From Siphonodentalium dalli (Eukaryota > Mollusca > Scaphopoda > Gadilida > Siphonodentaliidae), in NCBI GenBank assembly GCA_032622095.1, contig CP136065.1, positions 65,091,031-65,155,030 on the forward strand: a DNA stretch of 64,000 bases. Direction: 5' to 3'. Of the stretch, positions 12,468-22,759 are shown piece by piece. How positions within the stretch are numbered: the first letter of the stretch is position 1; each line of letters opens with the position of its first letter. A model generated the notes under the pieces. It made no database searches, was not told where the DNA came from, and worked only from the letters and a program-made list of their open reading frames with translations. The position numbers and the translations under genes are program-made.

Positions 12468-13574
12468 TAGAGATGGGCGGTTAACCGTGGAATCAGTTCG
12501 GTTTCGGTTGTCGGGGAAAAACCGGAAATGACAACCGTGGTAAGTTGGGAAAACCCGTGGTTTCGGTTGTCACAACTTCCTGTAATCATGGCAGAACACG
12601 ACGAACAAACGAGTCCTGTGTGGAAATATTTTTCAAAGAAAGATAAGAAATCTAAGTGTGCCGCCTGTAATATATGCAGAAAGGAGTTCGCATGGTGAAA
12701 TCGCGCGACGAATTAATTACGTTGCTTCCGTGTACACCTATTTTCGCCGTAGTAAACAACACAAGTCAGTTTATTTCTCATGTTATTTTAATCATTGAGG
12801 CCGTACAAATACTCTGAAAGGTGAATTTGATAACGAGGATACAATATGAAAAGGTATCAATGATTGTTACCCGCATTCCCTATTAGTTTTTATCACTGTT
12901 TGGATGTTAAATCGTCAAATATATTTGTGCGCCGTTGATTAAAAATGTTATGCCGGAATCGGAGCCGGAATGAATTATACCGTTTGTCGGTAAACTGTTG
13001 AGAAATAGCACTCATTCAGGTGACTTGTATTGGATGCATGTATACTGTATAGTGTGTACAATATTATGTTCCCTAAATATGGTAATAGGCATATAGCCAG
13101 ATAATGTGATTGAGAGATTCTAGTCATGTTTTATTTTCATTTTGTTGTTTATTTCAAATTTTATTTTTCAAATCATAACTATGATACACATATATCTAGT
13201 CACACACATTAGTTTTATGCCAATATAAATGATCATTATATTATTTCACACTTATGATCATATGATGCTGAATTGCAGTCATACACAATACACAGACTCA
13301 CTTGCATTCTAGCACTGCCACTCGTCATGGACATTAACAATATACATGTAATAGTAACAATATGATACATAATTTAATATTATAAAAGGACATGTACCTC
13401 ACAAGTTATGGTGATACAATTGGTGTGTTTTCTTTGTAATATGATGAAGCATAATTAGATTTTGTTCACATTAGTAATTTTTATTAATAAAAACCGAAAC
13501 CGAAACCGAGACTCAACTCTTTTTCCACAACCGATACCGAAACCGAGGCAAAATTTCACAACCGCCCATCTCTA
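12468..13574. mobile_element. Non-autonomous hAT element with perfect 8-bp target duplication
   Basis: Ends are TAGAGATGGGCGGTT and AACCGCCCATCTCTA. They are flanked on both sides by ATATATGC (12460-12467 and 13575-13582). Subterminal regions are rich in CGGTTTCGGTTGT and its complement. The 1,107-bp length is far too short for a full hAT transposase, and only a BED-finger fragment remains, so it is an internal deletion derivative. Confidence 0.92.
12588..12698 (+). pseudogene. hAT transposase N-terminal fragment (BED-type zinc finger start)
   Basis: A 36-codon frame starts ATG at 12588 inside the hAT element. It encodes MAEHDEQTSPVWKYF, a lysine-rich stretch, then KCAACNICRKEFAW and TGA. 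SPVWKYF followed by a CxxC pair is how BED fingers of hAT transposases begin. The rest of the finger and the catalytic domain are missing. It is a relic, inferred from motif order and its position just inside a hAT end. Confidence 0.7.
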
Positions 13575-13582
13575 ATATATGC

Positions 13583-14752
13583 CCCTTTATATAATAACTG
13601 TCTCCGTCCTTCCGTCAACATTTTTAGCTCAACTTGACCAAGTCAAGTTTGAGATACTGCCATGGGTTGGCTTCCGTCTGCCCCTTGTAAATATGTTCGT
13701 CTTATGTAATCTGTCTTTAATAACCACAAATCCGTTTCCGCTCCTTATTTGTACTGTTGAAATCCCGTCCATGGAATCCATTTAAAATTGCTTATTTATT
13801 AATAATTGGACACTGCAGGCTAAATAGAAAATTTATATAGTCGACACTCTGTATGCTCAAAATGTAGCACATAAGTCGTGCACCAATCTTGAGATAACTG
13901 GGTCACCAGGTGTTCCAAATTCCATAACTGAAATTGACATCAATGACCAAAGATCATGAAACGGTGCCATTGCCACACTGTCTTGTTGCAATGATTGATC
14001 AGTTTGAAGTTCACCAGACAACCTCGTGACATAACTTTTTCATCAGTATGTGTGGTTGGAGAAAACTGGTTTATCGAAATCACGTGATTAAATACTTAAC
14101 GATTAGTAGAATGCGAAAAAGCTGATATTTTACAATTTGTTTTATACATGTTGTGTTGGTCTCTTGCTTACAACATCTATGAACATAATCATTTACATGA
14201 GTTCTTTCATCAATTGAATCATGAAGATTGTTATCACGTGATTTCATGAATAAACCAACCTTATTCTGCTTAATATTATCCTTTTAACAGCGCTAGTAAT
14301 GGGAGAAAATTTTGAGTAGGAGAAAAGGGAAATAAAGATATATGGGTATAGCAGAATAATTCTTGGTCGCAGTTGTCGACTTCGACTGAACTTTTGGGGC
14401 TCGACTGGCTCCAGAATCCCAGAGTCATTTCAACACGTAAATATTTACCTTGATTTTGTAAGCCAGTGTATTCTCATATATATGCGAGGCTCCCTATTAA
14501 ATGACATTTAATGCTGCACCAGTGCAGCTCCCATCATGAAAGCATTAACAAGCTCAATGTTGGTAAAAATAAATGATAAATCATGACAGTGTGAGAATCA
14601 GTGACAGTTCAGCCCTGGAAATTAGCTACGGCAAAAGGCAAGGCAATAAATGCCAATATAGAATTTTCATGCAATTCTAAACCTATACCGCTGGAGAAAT
14701 ATTATAATTTCAAGGGTTACAGTTATTAGTAGTATTGCAACTGGGATATGAT
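13583..14752. other. Sequence between satellite blocks, mostly unrecognised
   Basis: It begins with the resumed satellite unit (CCCCTTTATATAAT), then diverges. About 14441-14545 is a decayed family A fragment (TGCTGCACCAGTGCAGCTCC). The rest is AT-rich with no gene seen. Confidence 0.5.
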
Positions 14753-15560
14753 GACACCCAGATAATCCATTCTCTGACATCACGGTCATCAGTTGGCGCA
14801 CCCCGCGGTGTTGTAAGGTTGGCATTTTGTTGACCGTTCCATTGAGGTATTCTCAGTGGTCTGTTGACATTTTGTCAGTCTTCGCTGACTTTTGATTCGT
14901 GTTGGGGAGTTTATCTCCCATGCTGAATATCTGGCTCTGATCTCCTTCTTCTGCAAAACTCAGTATGTATCCAAATTTCCATATATATGCCCCTTTATAT
15001 AATGAAACAAAACAATTTAATTATCTTGATAATTAGATTCTCTAACAAGTACTAGGAGACGGCAATTTCAGACACTTTGAACGGAGGCATGCAGAACCGA
15101 GTTTGTTGGCACGACCCAGTGATGCAAGGTTGGATATGTTGGCACTCCCCCTGGTGTTGTAAGGTTGGTTATGTTGGCATGCCCCGCGATGTTGTAAGGC
15201 TGGATATGTTGGCATGCCCCTCGGTGTAAGGTTAGATATGTTGGTCCGTCCCGCAGTGTTGTAAGGTTGGATATGTTGGCATGCCCCTCGGTGGTGTAAG
15301 GTTAGATATGTTGGTCCGCCCCGCAGTGTTGTAAGGCTGGATATGTTGGCAACTGGGATATGATGACACCCAGATAATCCATTCTCTGACATCACGGTCA
15401 TCAGTTGGCGCACCCCGCGGTGTTGTAAGGTTGGCATTTTGTTGACCGTTCCATTGAGGTATTCTCAGTGGTCTGTTGACATTTTGTCAGTCTTCGCTGA
15501 CTTTTGATTTGTGTTGGGGAGTTTGTCTCCCGTGCAGAACATCTGGCTCTGATCTCAGCC
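14753..15560. repeat. Detached block of the 35-bp satellite and its higher-order unit
   Basis: Two copies of the GACACCCAGATAATCC block (14753 and about 15366) flank a run of 35-bp units (15105-15355). The block tail follows at about 14820 and 15429. Same structure as the 9.4-12.3 kb array. Confidence 0.9.
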
Positions 15561-16137
15561 TTCAGAAAGCTCTATGAATAGTACATTCTGTGATTAGCTG
15601 AAAAGTTAATTTATGACAAGTATGTTCAGTTAACTTTTTCTGCAATTTACCCGTGTTAAATGCAGACATTTAAAGTACCTTAACACGTTCACTGCCAACT
15701 CCCATTTAATTAAATGTCGAAAGTACAAGATATAAACTCGTAGTCTGCAGTGAACGTGTAAAGCCATGTGTACAGCTGAAAAATCATACAAAGTTGTTTA
15801 AACCAATATTACCAAGAATTCTAATAAAAAAATAGAATGATTTTGTTCTTAGTTTCTTAATTTCCTTCAGTGATTCCACATGCTGAAACCATTGTTTGTA
15901 AACATACATGCAACGAAAATACTAGTAACTCTAAAATGCAGATGTTGATATGATTAGATACTGGATGCTGTGTATTTCCTTAAATTATTTGCAGCAGCAA
16001 TGGCTGCATTCATCTTGATTAACAATATTTTTCTCGGTACTAAAAATAACCAAAACAAAATTTGCATAAATGTTTACCGGTAATACAGTATATTGGTCAA
16101 ATCATTATGATTGTGTAATATGTTTGTCGTTCTGCAG
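15561..16137. other. End of RPL18 intron 1, nothing recognised
   Basis: AT-rich intron sequence leading to the acceptor before 16138. No gene or repeat family was recognised, apart from an inverted CGTTCACTG/CAGTGAACG pair near 15685-15755. Confidence 0.45.
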
Positions 16138-16236
16138 GTGAGAATGATGAAGAAACCAGGCAGGATTGACAAGTTGGCTGTCATCGTTGGCACAGTGACT
16201 GATGACCTCAGAATCTTCCAGGTTCCTGCATTGAGG
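16138..16236 (+). CDS. RPL18: Ribosomal protein eL18 (RPL18), second visible exon
   Basis: The acceptor TTCTGCAG is followed by 33 codons in phase 0, with donor GTATGC at 16237. The peptide runs [20 protein letters not shown] and then [13 protein letters not shown]. This is the central part of eL18, where vertebrate proteins have the equivalent PGR, TAVVVGT and TDD blocks. The overlapping open frames on either strand here are shadows. The joined residue count across the 5294/16138 junction equals that of the family, which supports both splice sites. Confidence 0.95.
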
Positions 16237-16297
16237 GTATGCCACTTTAACAATTTCAAACTTAATACTCATTGGCTGGTAGTTAGTTCGAATGCTG

Positions 16298-16625
16298 GCT
16301 GATACAGACCCTGGCTCATATGGACCACCGGCTCTTATGGACCCCCCCCCCAGTCATGTACACGATACAATAAATGTTTTCTAAAGCCAGAACATCGAAA
16401 TGCTCAGTTATACCTTGTGATAAGACAATCATAATTATATGTTAAATTTGAATCATAAATATAAATTAGAACTGGAATTGTAAAAATTCAAGCAAAAGTA
16501 AAACATAATTAAAATTGAATATTTTAATTTAGGTCTGTTTTAGCCGGGGTCCGTAAGAGCCAGGGTCTGTATCAGCCGGTTGTCCATATCAGCCACGGTC
16601 CGTAAGAGCCAGGGTCCTCCATATC
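16298..16625. repeat. Foldback element in RPL18 intron 2
   Basis: GGCTGATACAGACCCTGGCTC-like sequence at the left is mirrored by GAGCCAGGGTCTGTATCAGC at 16557-16577. Related GGTCCGTAAGAGCC motifs repeat near the right side. Confidence 0.65.
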
Positions 16626-16722
16626 AGCCGCTTACCGTTTGTTCCCTTAGTAAATGTTCAGATAAGAAGTTGAACAAATGATATTTTTTTAAACTTATTA
16701 TACCTCCACTCACTGAAGAGAA

Positions 16723-16741
16723 TGGGGGGGGGGGGGGGGGT
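16723..16741. repeat. Poly-G run of about 18 bases
   Basis: An uninterrupted G tract after AAT. It may be length-variable or misassembled, and it gives a proline run in the minus-strand open frame there. Confidence 0.9.
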
Positions 16742-17071
16742 GTATGCTGGATTGACCCCTTCCCGGACATTAGACTGTCAGTCCGTCCGGATATCGGATA
16801 TCTCAAACACCGGTTGTTGGATCTGCATGATATGGTATGGATGTTCACTACTATAATATTTTTCACCCGATCACTCTTATAATCACATCCAGATTAATCA
16901 TGACACATTCTTCACCTCTATAGTTTTTGGTATCCAATCTATCGATTGATTGGTTTTGAAAATATTAACCCTACCTTTAATCGTGACATGAACACATGCT
17001 ATCCAAAGCAATACTGAGTAAATGATGAAAACCCCATCTCCATGTTATGTGTACAGGTGTATGTAGGGTTG

Positions 17072-17530
17072 AAGGTATGGGTTAAGCATCTGCTAATCGT
17101 GAAGGAGTTATCACTCCTCTCCTGTCCATCCATCCATCCATCCGTCAGTCAATAATTCTTTAAACATCTTCTCTAGAACCATAAGACAGAATGGATTCAT
17201 ATTTGGTGTGGATATTCCCCAAGTGACTGGATTCTTATTTGTTCAAATGGGATCACACGGTCAAAAAGGTGCAGAACCAGGAACAACTCTTTACCTCTGT
17301 AGTAATTATTAAAACATCTCCAGAACAATCAGGGCTATTTAGCCTTTATTTGGAGGGTTTCATGAATTAGTTGAAAAATCACTTTAAATATCAATTGATT
17401 TTTTGAAATTTCACATTAATGATGAGATAGAGATCCAACTCAGATAATAACAATATGCTGATCTCTTACTTCTGAAATTGTGAACAATATATATTAAAGA
17501 TATTACTCTCTATCTCTCTTTTCCCAGTAA
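17072..17530. repeat. Dispersed repeat family F, copy 1
   Basis: It contains AGTTATCACTCCT, AGAACAATCAGG, TGAAATTTCACATTAATGAT and AACAATATGCTGATCTCTTA, ending in a CTCTAT-rich tail. The same order recurs at 19490-19925, and in part at 19200-19340. Confidence 0.7.
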
Positions 17531-17589
17531 CACCAAAATTTTCATAAAACTTTTTGTCTAAACATTTCTAACAAACATTTACAACAACT

Positions 17590-18025
17590 ACTTTTTGTCC
17601 CCCGACGTTTCCGTCAAAGGACTATAGAAATGACCCTCGTCCGTCCGTGCGTCCGAGATTGGGTACCTTCATGGTGTAATCAACTCCTCCTACAGTTTTA
17701 AACGTAGAGATTATAAACTCTGGGATATTGTTTCTAACATGTTGATGATTTGCAACATCTATATAGCTAATAAAAAATATCATTTTTTCCATATTTTTGG
17801 GGGGTTTTCGACTTAGAAAATTTGGAACATTTTTGCCTTTTGGATGAGATTGGGTACCTTCATGGTGTAATCAACTCCTCCTACAGTTTTAAATGTAGAG
17901 ATTTGAAACTCTGGTTTAATTTCTTTAACAAAGCGGCCATAGACATTTAAGAAAAATTCTTTAACAAAGCGGCCATCGACTTGCCACGTTGTCGGGGGAC
18001 ACTGTGGTCGGCCGACCTTTTATTT
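17590..18025. repeat. Dispersed repeat with CCCCCGAC ends
   Basis: It begins TTTTTGTCCCCCGACG and ends TGTCGGGGGAC. Inside are two copies of GAGATTGGGTACCTTCATGG at about 17655 and 17845. Looks like a short inverted-end element with an internal direct repeat. Confidence 0.55.
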
Positions 18026-18137
18026 TAATTAAAATGTGCTATTGCTGTCCCAGAGGTAAACAGGTTATCCTGGAGACAGGCTGGAGTATCTAATATTTTA
18101 ATACAAATTCTACTTCAAACTTTTTATTTTCCTCCAG

Positions 18138-18261
18138 ATCTGTGCTCTCAGAGTTACAGAAAGAGCCAGGGCTAGGATTTTGAAAGCAGGAGGAAGAATT
18201 TACACATTTGATCAGCTGGCATTGAAGGCACCAAAGGGACAGAAAACCGTGTTGATGCAAG
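18138..18261 (+). CDS. RPL18: Ribosomal protein eL18 (RPL18), third visible exon
   Basis: The acceptor is TTTTCCTCCAG and the donor GTTAGT follows at 18262. The 124 bases encode [19 protein letters not shown], then [22 protein letters not shown], and end in phase 1. The TFDQLAL and PKG motifs are diagnostic of eL18. The split glycine codon is completed by the next exon (G at 18261 plus GC at 21410-21411), giving the conserved GPRKGR. Confidence 0.95.
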
Positions 18262-18780
18262 GTTAGTTGTAGTACTCGTAGGATCTGGATACTTTTAGTT
18301 ATTCTTCAATAAGTTAGTTGTAAGCTGTGTAGGGTTGCCATGATTATCAACTAACCTTCGACAGGTGCGTTAGCCGACGGTAATTTACTTTCATCGATGA
18401 ATCGCCCGAGAGGTCGTGGTGGGTATGTTTGTATGTAAGCAGGACTATGCAACACAATGTACCACATGACAGCCTGTCCTCCCATCAGTTTCACCAATTC
18501 CAAAGCAGCTTCCTTTGCCTTTGATGTCGTAGTCGATGTTTGGCATCATCTTCAAAGAATTCTGTGTGAAGTATTCTCAGTCATGGTGGGCTGGCAGAAC
18601 CTTTGCCTTTTATGTCGGTGCTGACTCAATTTTTTTATTGAAAATGTCCAGGTTATTGTTAGATTTAAATAAAAAAATGCACATGTTGCAGTGGTCAGAA
18701 ATAGCGTATCGAGGGGACTGAACTCTACTGTCAATACAGATTACTGTAAAACAATTGGTTGTTACTTAATTAGCCTTTGA

Positions 18781-18969
18781 CCCTTTCATGACTGGAGATT
18801 CCTGAAATTTTTGCGAAAATCCTGTGACAATACATTTTCTTATATATGCGAGCCTCGCATATGAGAATACATTGGCCTATCAATATTTACCTTGACCTTG
18901 TAAACCAGAATGCACTGGCACAGGATTGTCAACGCTGCACCAGCGGAGCTCCTGTCATGAAAGGGTTAA
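18781..18969. mobile_element. Family A MITE (piggyBac-like), copy in RPL18 intron 3
   Basis: It begins CCCTTTCATGACTGGAG and ends CATGAAAGGGTTAA. It holds a decayed hairpin TATATATGCGAGCCTCGCATAT and the paired TGCACCAGCGGAGCTCC motif. The right TTAA is kept; the left reads TTGA. Confidence 0.75.
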
Positions 18970-19199
18970 GCACAGCTGCCTGAACAAGTTTCAGGATAGC
19001 AGTCCTTTGTGTTTGGAAAGATGCCATCCTTGTGATTTCATTTGAGTTACCAATGAAAATAACTTGACGCTTGATTGACAGGTGTTTGTTTTACTATAAC
19101 ACTTCTATATTTTGTTTATTTACTGCATAAACTTAATCGAAATGAGTTATATCTTAATTTATCAGCAATAACCCTATTGCCCAACAGGCTGAATGTAAC

Positions 19200-19925
19200 A
19201 CTTGGTTTAAATATCAATGATTTGTTGAAATTTCACATTAGTGATGAGACAGAGATCCAACTCAGATAATAACAATATGCTGATCTCTTACTTCTGAAAA
19301 TGTGAAATATATACGTTAGATACTTACTCTCTCTCTCTTCTCAGGAACGCCAAACAAATGTTCGCATTGTTCTATTTAGCTCATAATAGAAACATAGCTA
19401 ATTTCTGTATGACAGTTTCCTATTTTCGTATTACCGGTTTGCTCTTGTTAATACTATTGTTTTGATTTGAGTTTTTTTTTTTTTTTGCCACCTGAGACAA
19501 AGTCTCCTGTGGAGCTATAGTTATCACTCCTCGCCTGTCGTTCTGTCATCAAGAATTGTCTCCTCAAGAACCGCAAGACCGATTGTGGTCATATTTGGCG
19601 GGGATAGTCCCTAAGTGACTGGGATTCAAATTTGTTGAAATTGTGCTTTTTATAGTAATTATTAAAACTTCTTCCTCAAGAACCATCAGGCCTATTTAGC
19701 TTTGATATGGCATGGAGGGTCCCTGGGTGACTGGGATCCAGATTTGAATTCATGTGAATTAGTTGAAAAATCACATAATATATCAATGGATTTGTTGAAA
19801 TTTCACATTAATGATGAGATAGAGATCCAACTCAGACAATGACAATATGCTGATCTCTTACTTCTGAAAATGTGAAGAATATATATTAAAGTTAATTACT
19901 CTCTCTCTCTCTTTATATAATAATT
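19200..19925. repeat. Dispersed repeat family F, copies 2 and 3
   Basis: AACAATATGCTGATCTCTTA plus the CT-rich tail occurs near 19270-19340, and a fuller copy spans about 19490-19925. The 18536-18734 open frames nearby are not protein-like. Confidence 0.65.
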
Positions 19926-21409
19926 GTTATCATTATGCTTCAGTTATTTCCCGTCTACAGGCCAACACATGTCATCATGTGACATCTGACATTTTAATAA
20001 ACATTTCCCATACATGCAGGTGGCCAGATGTTTTAGGTCATTAATTTCAAATTAAGTGCCAGATTTATTCAAAGTGTTTGTTGTATTAACCAATTCTCAC
20101 AGGGCCAGTTTGTACCTGATCTGTTAAAATGGGGTCGACCGGTCAAGAAATGGCGACATCAGCGGAAACCATTTTCTGTCCAATGAAATCACTGAAAAAT
20201 GAAACTCAATAAAGCATCTTCTCTGGAACCACTTGACTGATTAATCGATCTAAATTCTAAATCTAAATATAGAATTTGATGTGTTGGGGTCCATGGATAG
20301 TTGGGATTTAAATATGTTTAAATGGTGCCGGCCAGTAAAAAAGGGGCTTGTCGGATTGTAAAATTCCCAACTTAGGGTGATGTGTAAAAGGAAATTTACT
20401 AACTTTGGATTTCGGTCCGTTAGGGAGGGTATGGGTGGATCAGGCGGGTCAGGGATGTGCAGTTAGTTGGTCGACCCAACCGTCTCAAGACTGTCTTGTA
20501 TAACTGAATAGGAGAATCCATTTACAGGCCTTCGATTATGAGGCGTGCGATCGCGCTCGCGCACCATAGCACGCCTGAAATTAAATATTGGCGAGTAATT
20601 AATCACACTCCTCTGCGATATTCGGCGCACGATTGAAAAAGGGTTTATGATAACGATCAACCTTGTTTGCTGGAGAAGACTGACGGACACGCCGTATATG
20701 ACGGAAGTAATTGTTTTAAGTTTTGCGCATGCGCTAGAACATTATTATAGTCAGGTGCATTTAGCGATGTCGTTGCATTCGTCTGTAGGTCTGAGGAATT
20801 TTCGGCTAGATATTATTACCAACATGACATATTTAAATTAATCCCACCGTTCACCCCATCACCAACGCAAAGTAATTTTGGTACCATGTGTTGCGTTCTA
20901 AAAGAAGCCGCCCCGATGACGGTGAAGATGAATAGAAATTGAAACTTTAGTTCGGGGCAATCAAACATTATTTTTAAAAATATATATCGATAGAGTTCAC
21001 ACAACAGGAAACTCTCACGTGGTTACGTGGTCTCAGACCGCATTTCATAACAACTTACATCCACGGAAGCATTATGACGCAATTCGAGAATGGAGTTTTA
21101 ATTACTTCAATGTGAAGAATACATGTGTACAAGATGAATCACAATGGTGATAAAATTGATTTAATTTTGAGTCTTCGTTCGTCATTTTATACCCCCGAAA
21201 TATCCACCAAAATCACACGCCTGGGTTTCAGGTTAGGCGAGTGACCAACCACACTCCTGCATTTTACAGAATTGAAGGACTGCATTTAGTATAGAAACGG
21301 TTAATTCAAACAGGCAAGCATACACCATACATCTGAAATATTCAAAATTGTAACACTCCTGTACATTGTGAAGTTGTATCACTCATATGTAATGTTCTTT
21401 TTTCCACAG
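19926..21409. other. Rest of RPL18 intron 3, nothing firmly recognised
   Basis: A CpG-richer patch occurs at about 20500-20900 with GCGATCGCGCTCGCGC. ACGCCTG motifs near 20570 and 21220 hint at an old element, but no clear ends were seen. Confidence 0.4.
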
Positions 21410-21479
21410 GCCCAAGAAAGGGACGTGATGCATACAAGCACTTTGGTAAAGCTCCCGGTGTTCCACACAGCCATTCTAA
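21410..21479 (+). CDS. RPL18: Ribosomal protein eL18 (RPL18), fourth visible exon
   Basis: The acceptor is TTTTTTCCACAG and the donor GTATGT starts at 21480. The 70 bases finish the split glycine and encode [20 protein letters not shown], then HS and two bases of a lysine codon. HFGKAPG and PHSH are the most conserved eL18 segments. The intron phase (2) fits the next exon exactly. Confidence 0.95.
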
Positions 21480-22618
21480 GTATGTTTTCTCTAAATGTGT
21501 CTTGTGCACTCATATACTGGTACTCATCTGTGTTCAAATGAGTTTGTCTTCTTAGGCCTAATAAAAATACTGTTCTTTTCGCCAACTCGACCGAGCCTAT
21601 TTTGAACGATCGTGTCCGCACATTTTCTTGTGAGTTCGGAACAAACGGGGGAGGAAAAAAAACGTGCCTGTAATCTGCTATTTGTTTTATGTATTTTACC
21701 ATGTTCGTGTTCATTATTTCCGCTTAGTAAAAGGCGGTAAACGTGAATACCAAACCCTCGAAAATGGTGACATCCAGAGCTCTTTCTAGTAGTAGCCAGA
21801 CCCAAGTTTTACCTGCCTTATCCAGGACTACCGACCCTAATTGCTTTCAACAAATTATTTTTAATAGGCCTTATGAATAAGTCCAAAAGACAAACATGTT
21901 TCCTATTTGATGCACAATTTATTTGAAATTCTTCAGGATTTGTACCGATACTTCAGTAATTTGATTTAACTGAATTACTTTTCGTGTAGTTTCATTCAAT
22001 TTGTTTCGAGGATTGAATTATAATGCAGTATCCTGTTTCGTTGGATATTTGTGGGAGCATGAAAGTAGTTCGCGAAATCGCCAGTGAGTTTGTTTTCTGA
22101 ACTTGAAGAACTGTTTACATGCTCAATTACCCAATATCCAACTCAACATAGTGTTTATATCTCCTATTACATGCACGTATTGAAGTAGGGTCCTGCGATT
22201 CGAGTCTGATTTTTTCGATTCAATTTTGATACATATTCTCAATTTGAATCAATTCAATTTGGCAAAAGAAAAAAAAATCCATCTGGGCCAAAACTCAACA
22301 AAAGAATGGTTGATGAGGCCCGTATATGTTCTGCCACCGCGTGTGAATATTCAGATGTCTGTCCTTGATAATGTAAGGATGAAATTTGGTTTGCGCTATA
22401 TGCGAAGTCTTTTTGCAAATAATTTAGACAAACTATATGATATTTGCTAACAAATGGTTTGTGCATATTATTCCAAGAAGACTTGTATGCAGGTGTGATA
22501 ATTTGTTTTCCCCTCCGCTGACATGTTTATAAATTCTGAGACTAAAGGGTTATTCCCTTGTTCCCCACTAGCAGACATTTGTAACCTGTTATTTTATCCA
22601 TGCAAACTTCTATTGCAG
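21480..22618. other. RPL18 intron 4, nothing recognised
   Basis: AT-rich intron with short open frames on both strands and no protein-like content or repeat family identified by eye. Confidence 0.5.
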
Positions 22619-22694
22619 ACCATTTGTACGATCCAAGGGACGTAAATTTGAAAGAGCCAGAGGTCGCCGAAAGAGCCGTGGATACAAGAACTAG
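22619..22694 (+). CDS. RPL18: Ribosomal protein eL18 (RPL18), terminal coding exon with stop
   Basis: The acceptor is TATTGCAG. The 76 bases complete a lysine codon and encode [20 protein letters not shown] then GYKN and TAG. This is the canonical basic C-terminus of eL18. A 108-aa open frame in another phase (22600-22926) overlaps it and is a shadow. Confidence 0.95.
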
Positions 22695-22730
22695 ATTACC
22701 TGGATCACCAGTGCTATGGTTACAGTTTAA

Positions 22731-22736
22731 ATTAAA
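22731..22736 (+). other. Probable RPL18 polyadenylation signal (ATTAAA)
   Basis: ATTAAA occurs 36 bases after the RPL18 stop. Ribosomal protein genes usually have very short 3' UTRs, so cleavage near 22750-22760 is likely. Only the hexamer is seen; the cleavage site is inferred. Confidence 0.55.
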
Positions 22737-22759
22737 GAACTGTGCTCCAATATGTCTCA

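Larger units (their letters stand above)
5187..22694 (+). other. RPL18: RPL18 gene span, five 3' coding exons with introns
   Basis: Five exons at 5187-5294, 16138-16236, 18138-18261, 21410-21479 and 22619-22694 join in frame through GT-AG introns. They give 477 coding bases: 158 residues and a TAG stop. The product matches eukaryotic ribosomal protein eL18 from about residue 31 to the C-terminus; family members are usually ~188 residues. No exon for the N-terminal ~30 residues is visible in 1-5186, so it should lie upstream of the window. Introns measure 10,843, 1,901, 3,148 and 1,139 bases, and the first is swollen by a satellite array and transposons. Confidence 0.95.

Noticed and set aside
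6763-15437. Dozens of 60-131-aa minus-strand frames with YPTLQH, HIQPYNT, NISNLT motifs
   Set aside because: They are the same 35-bp satellite unit read in successive frames; no start, domain or splice context supports a protein.
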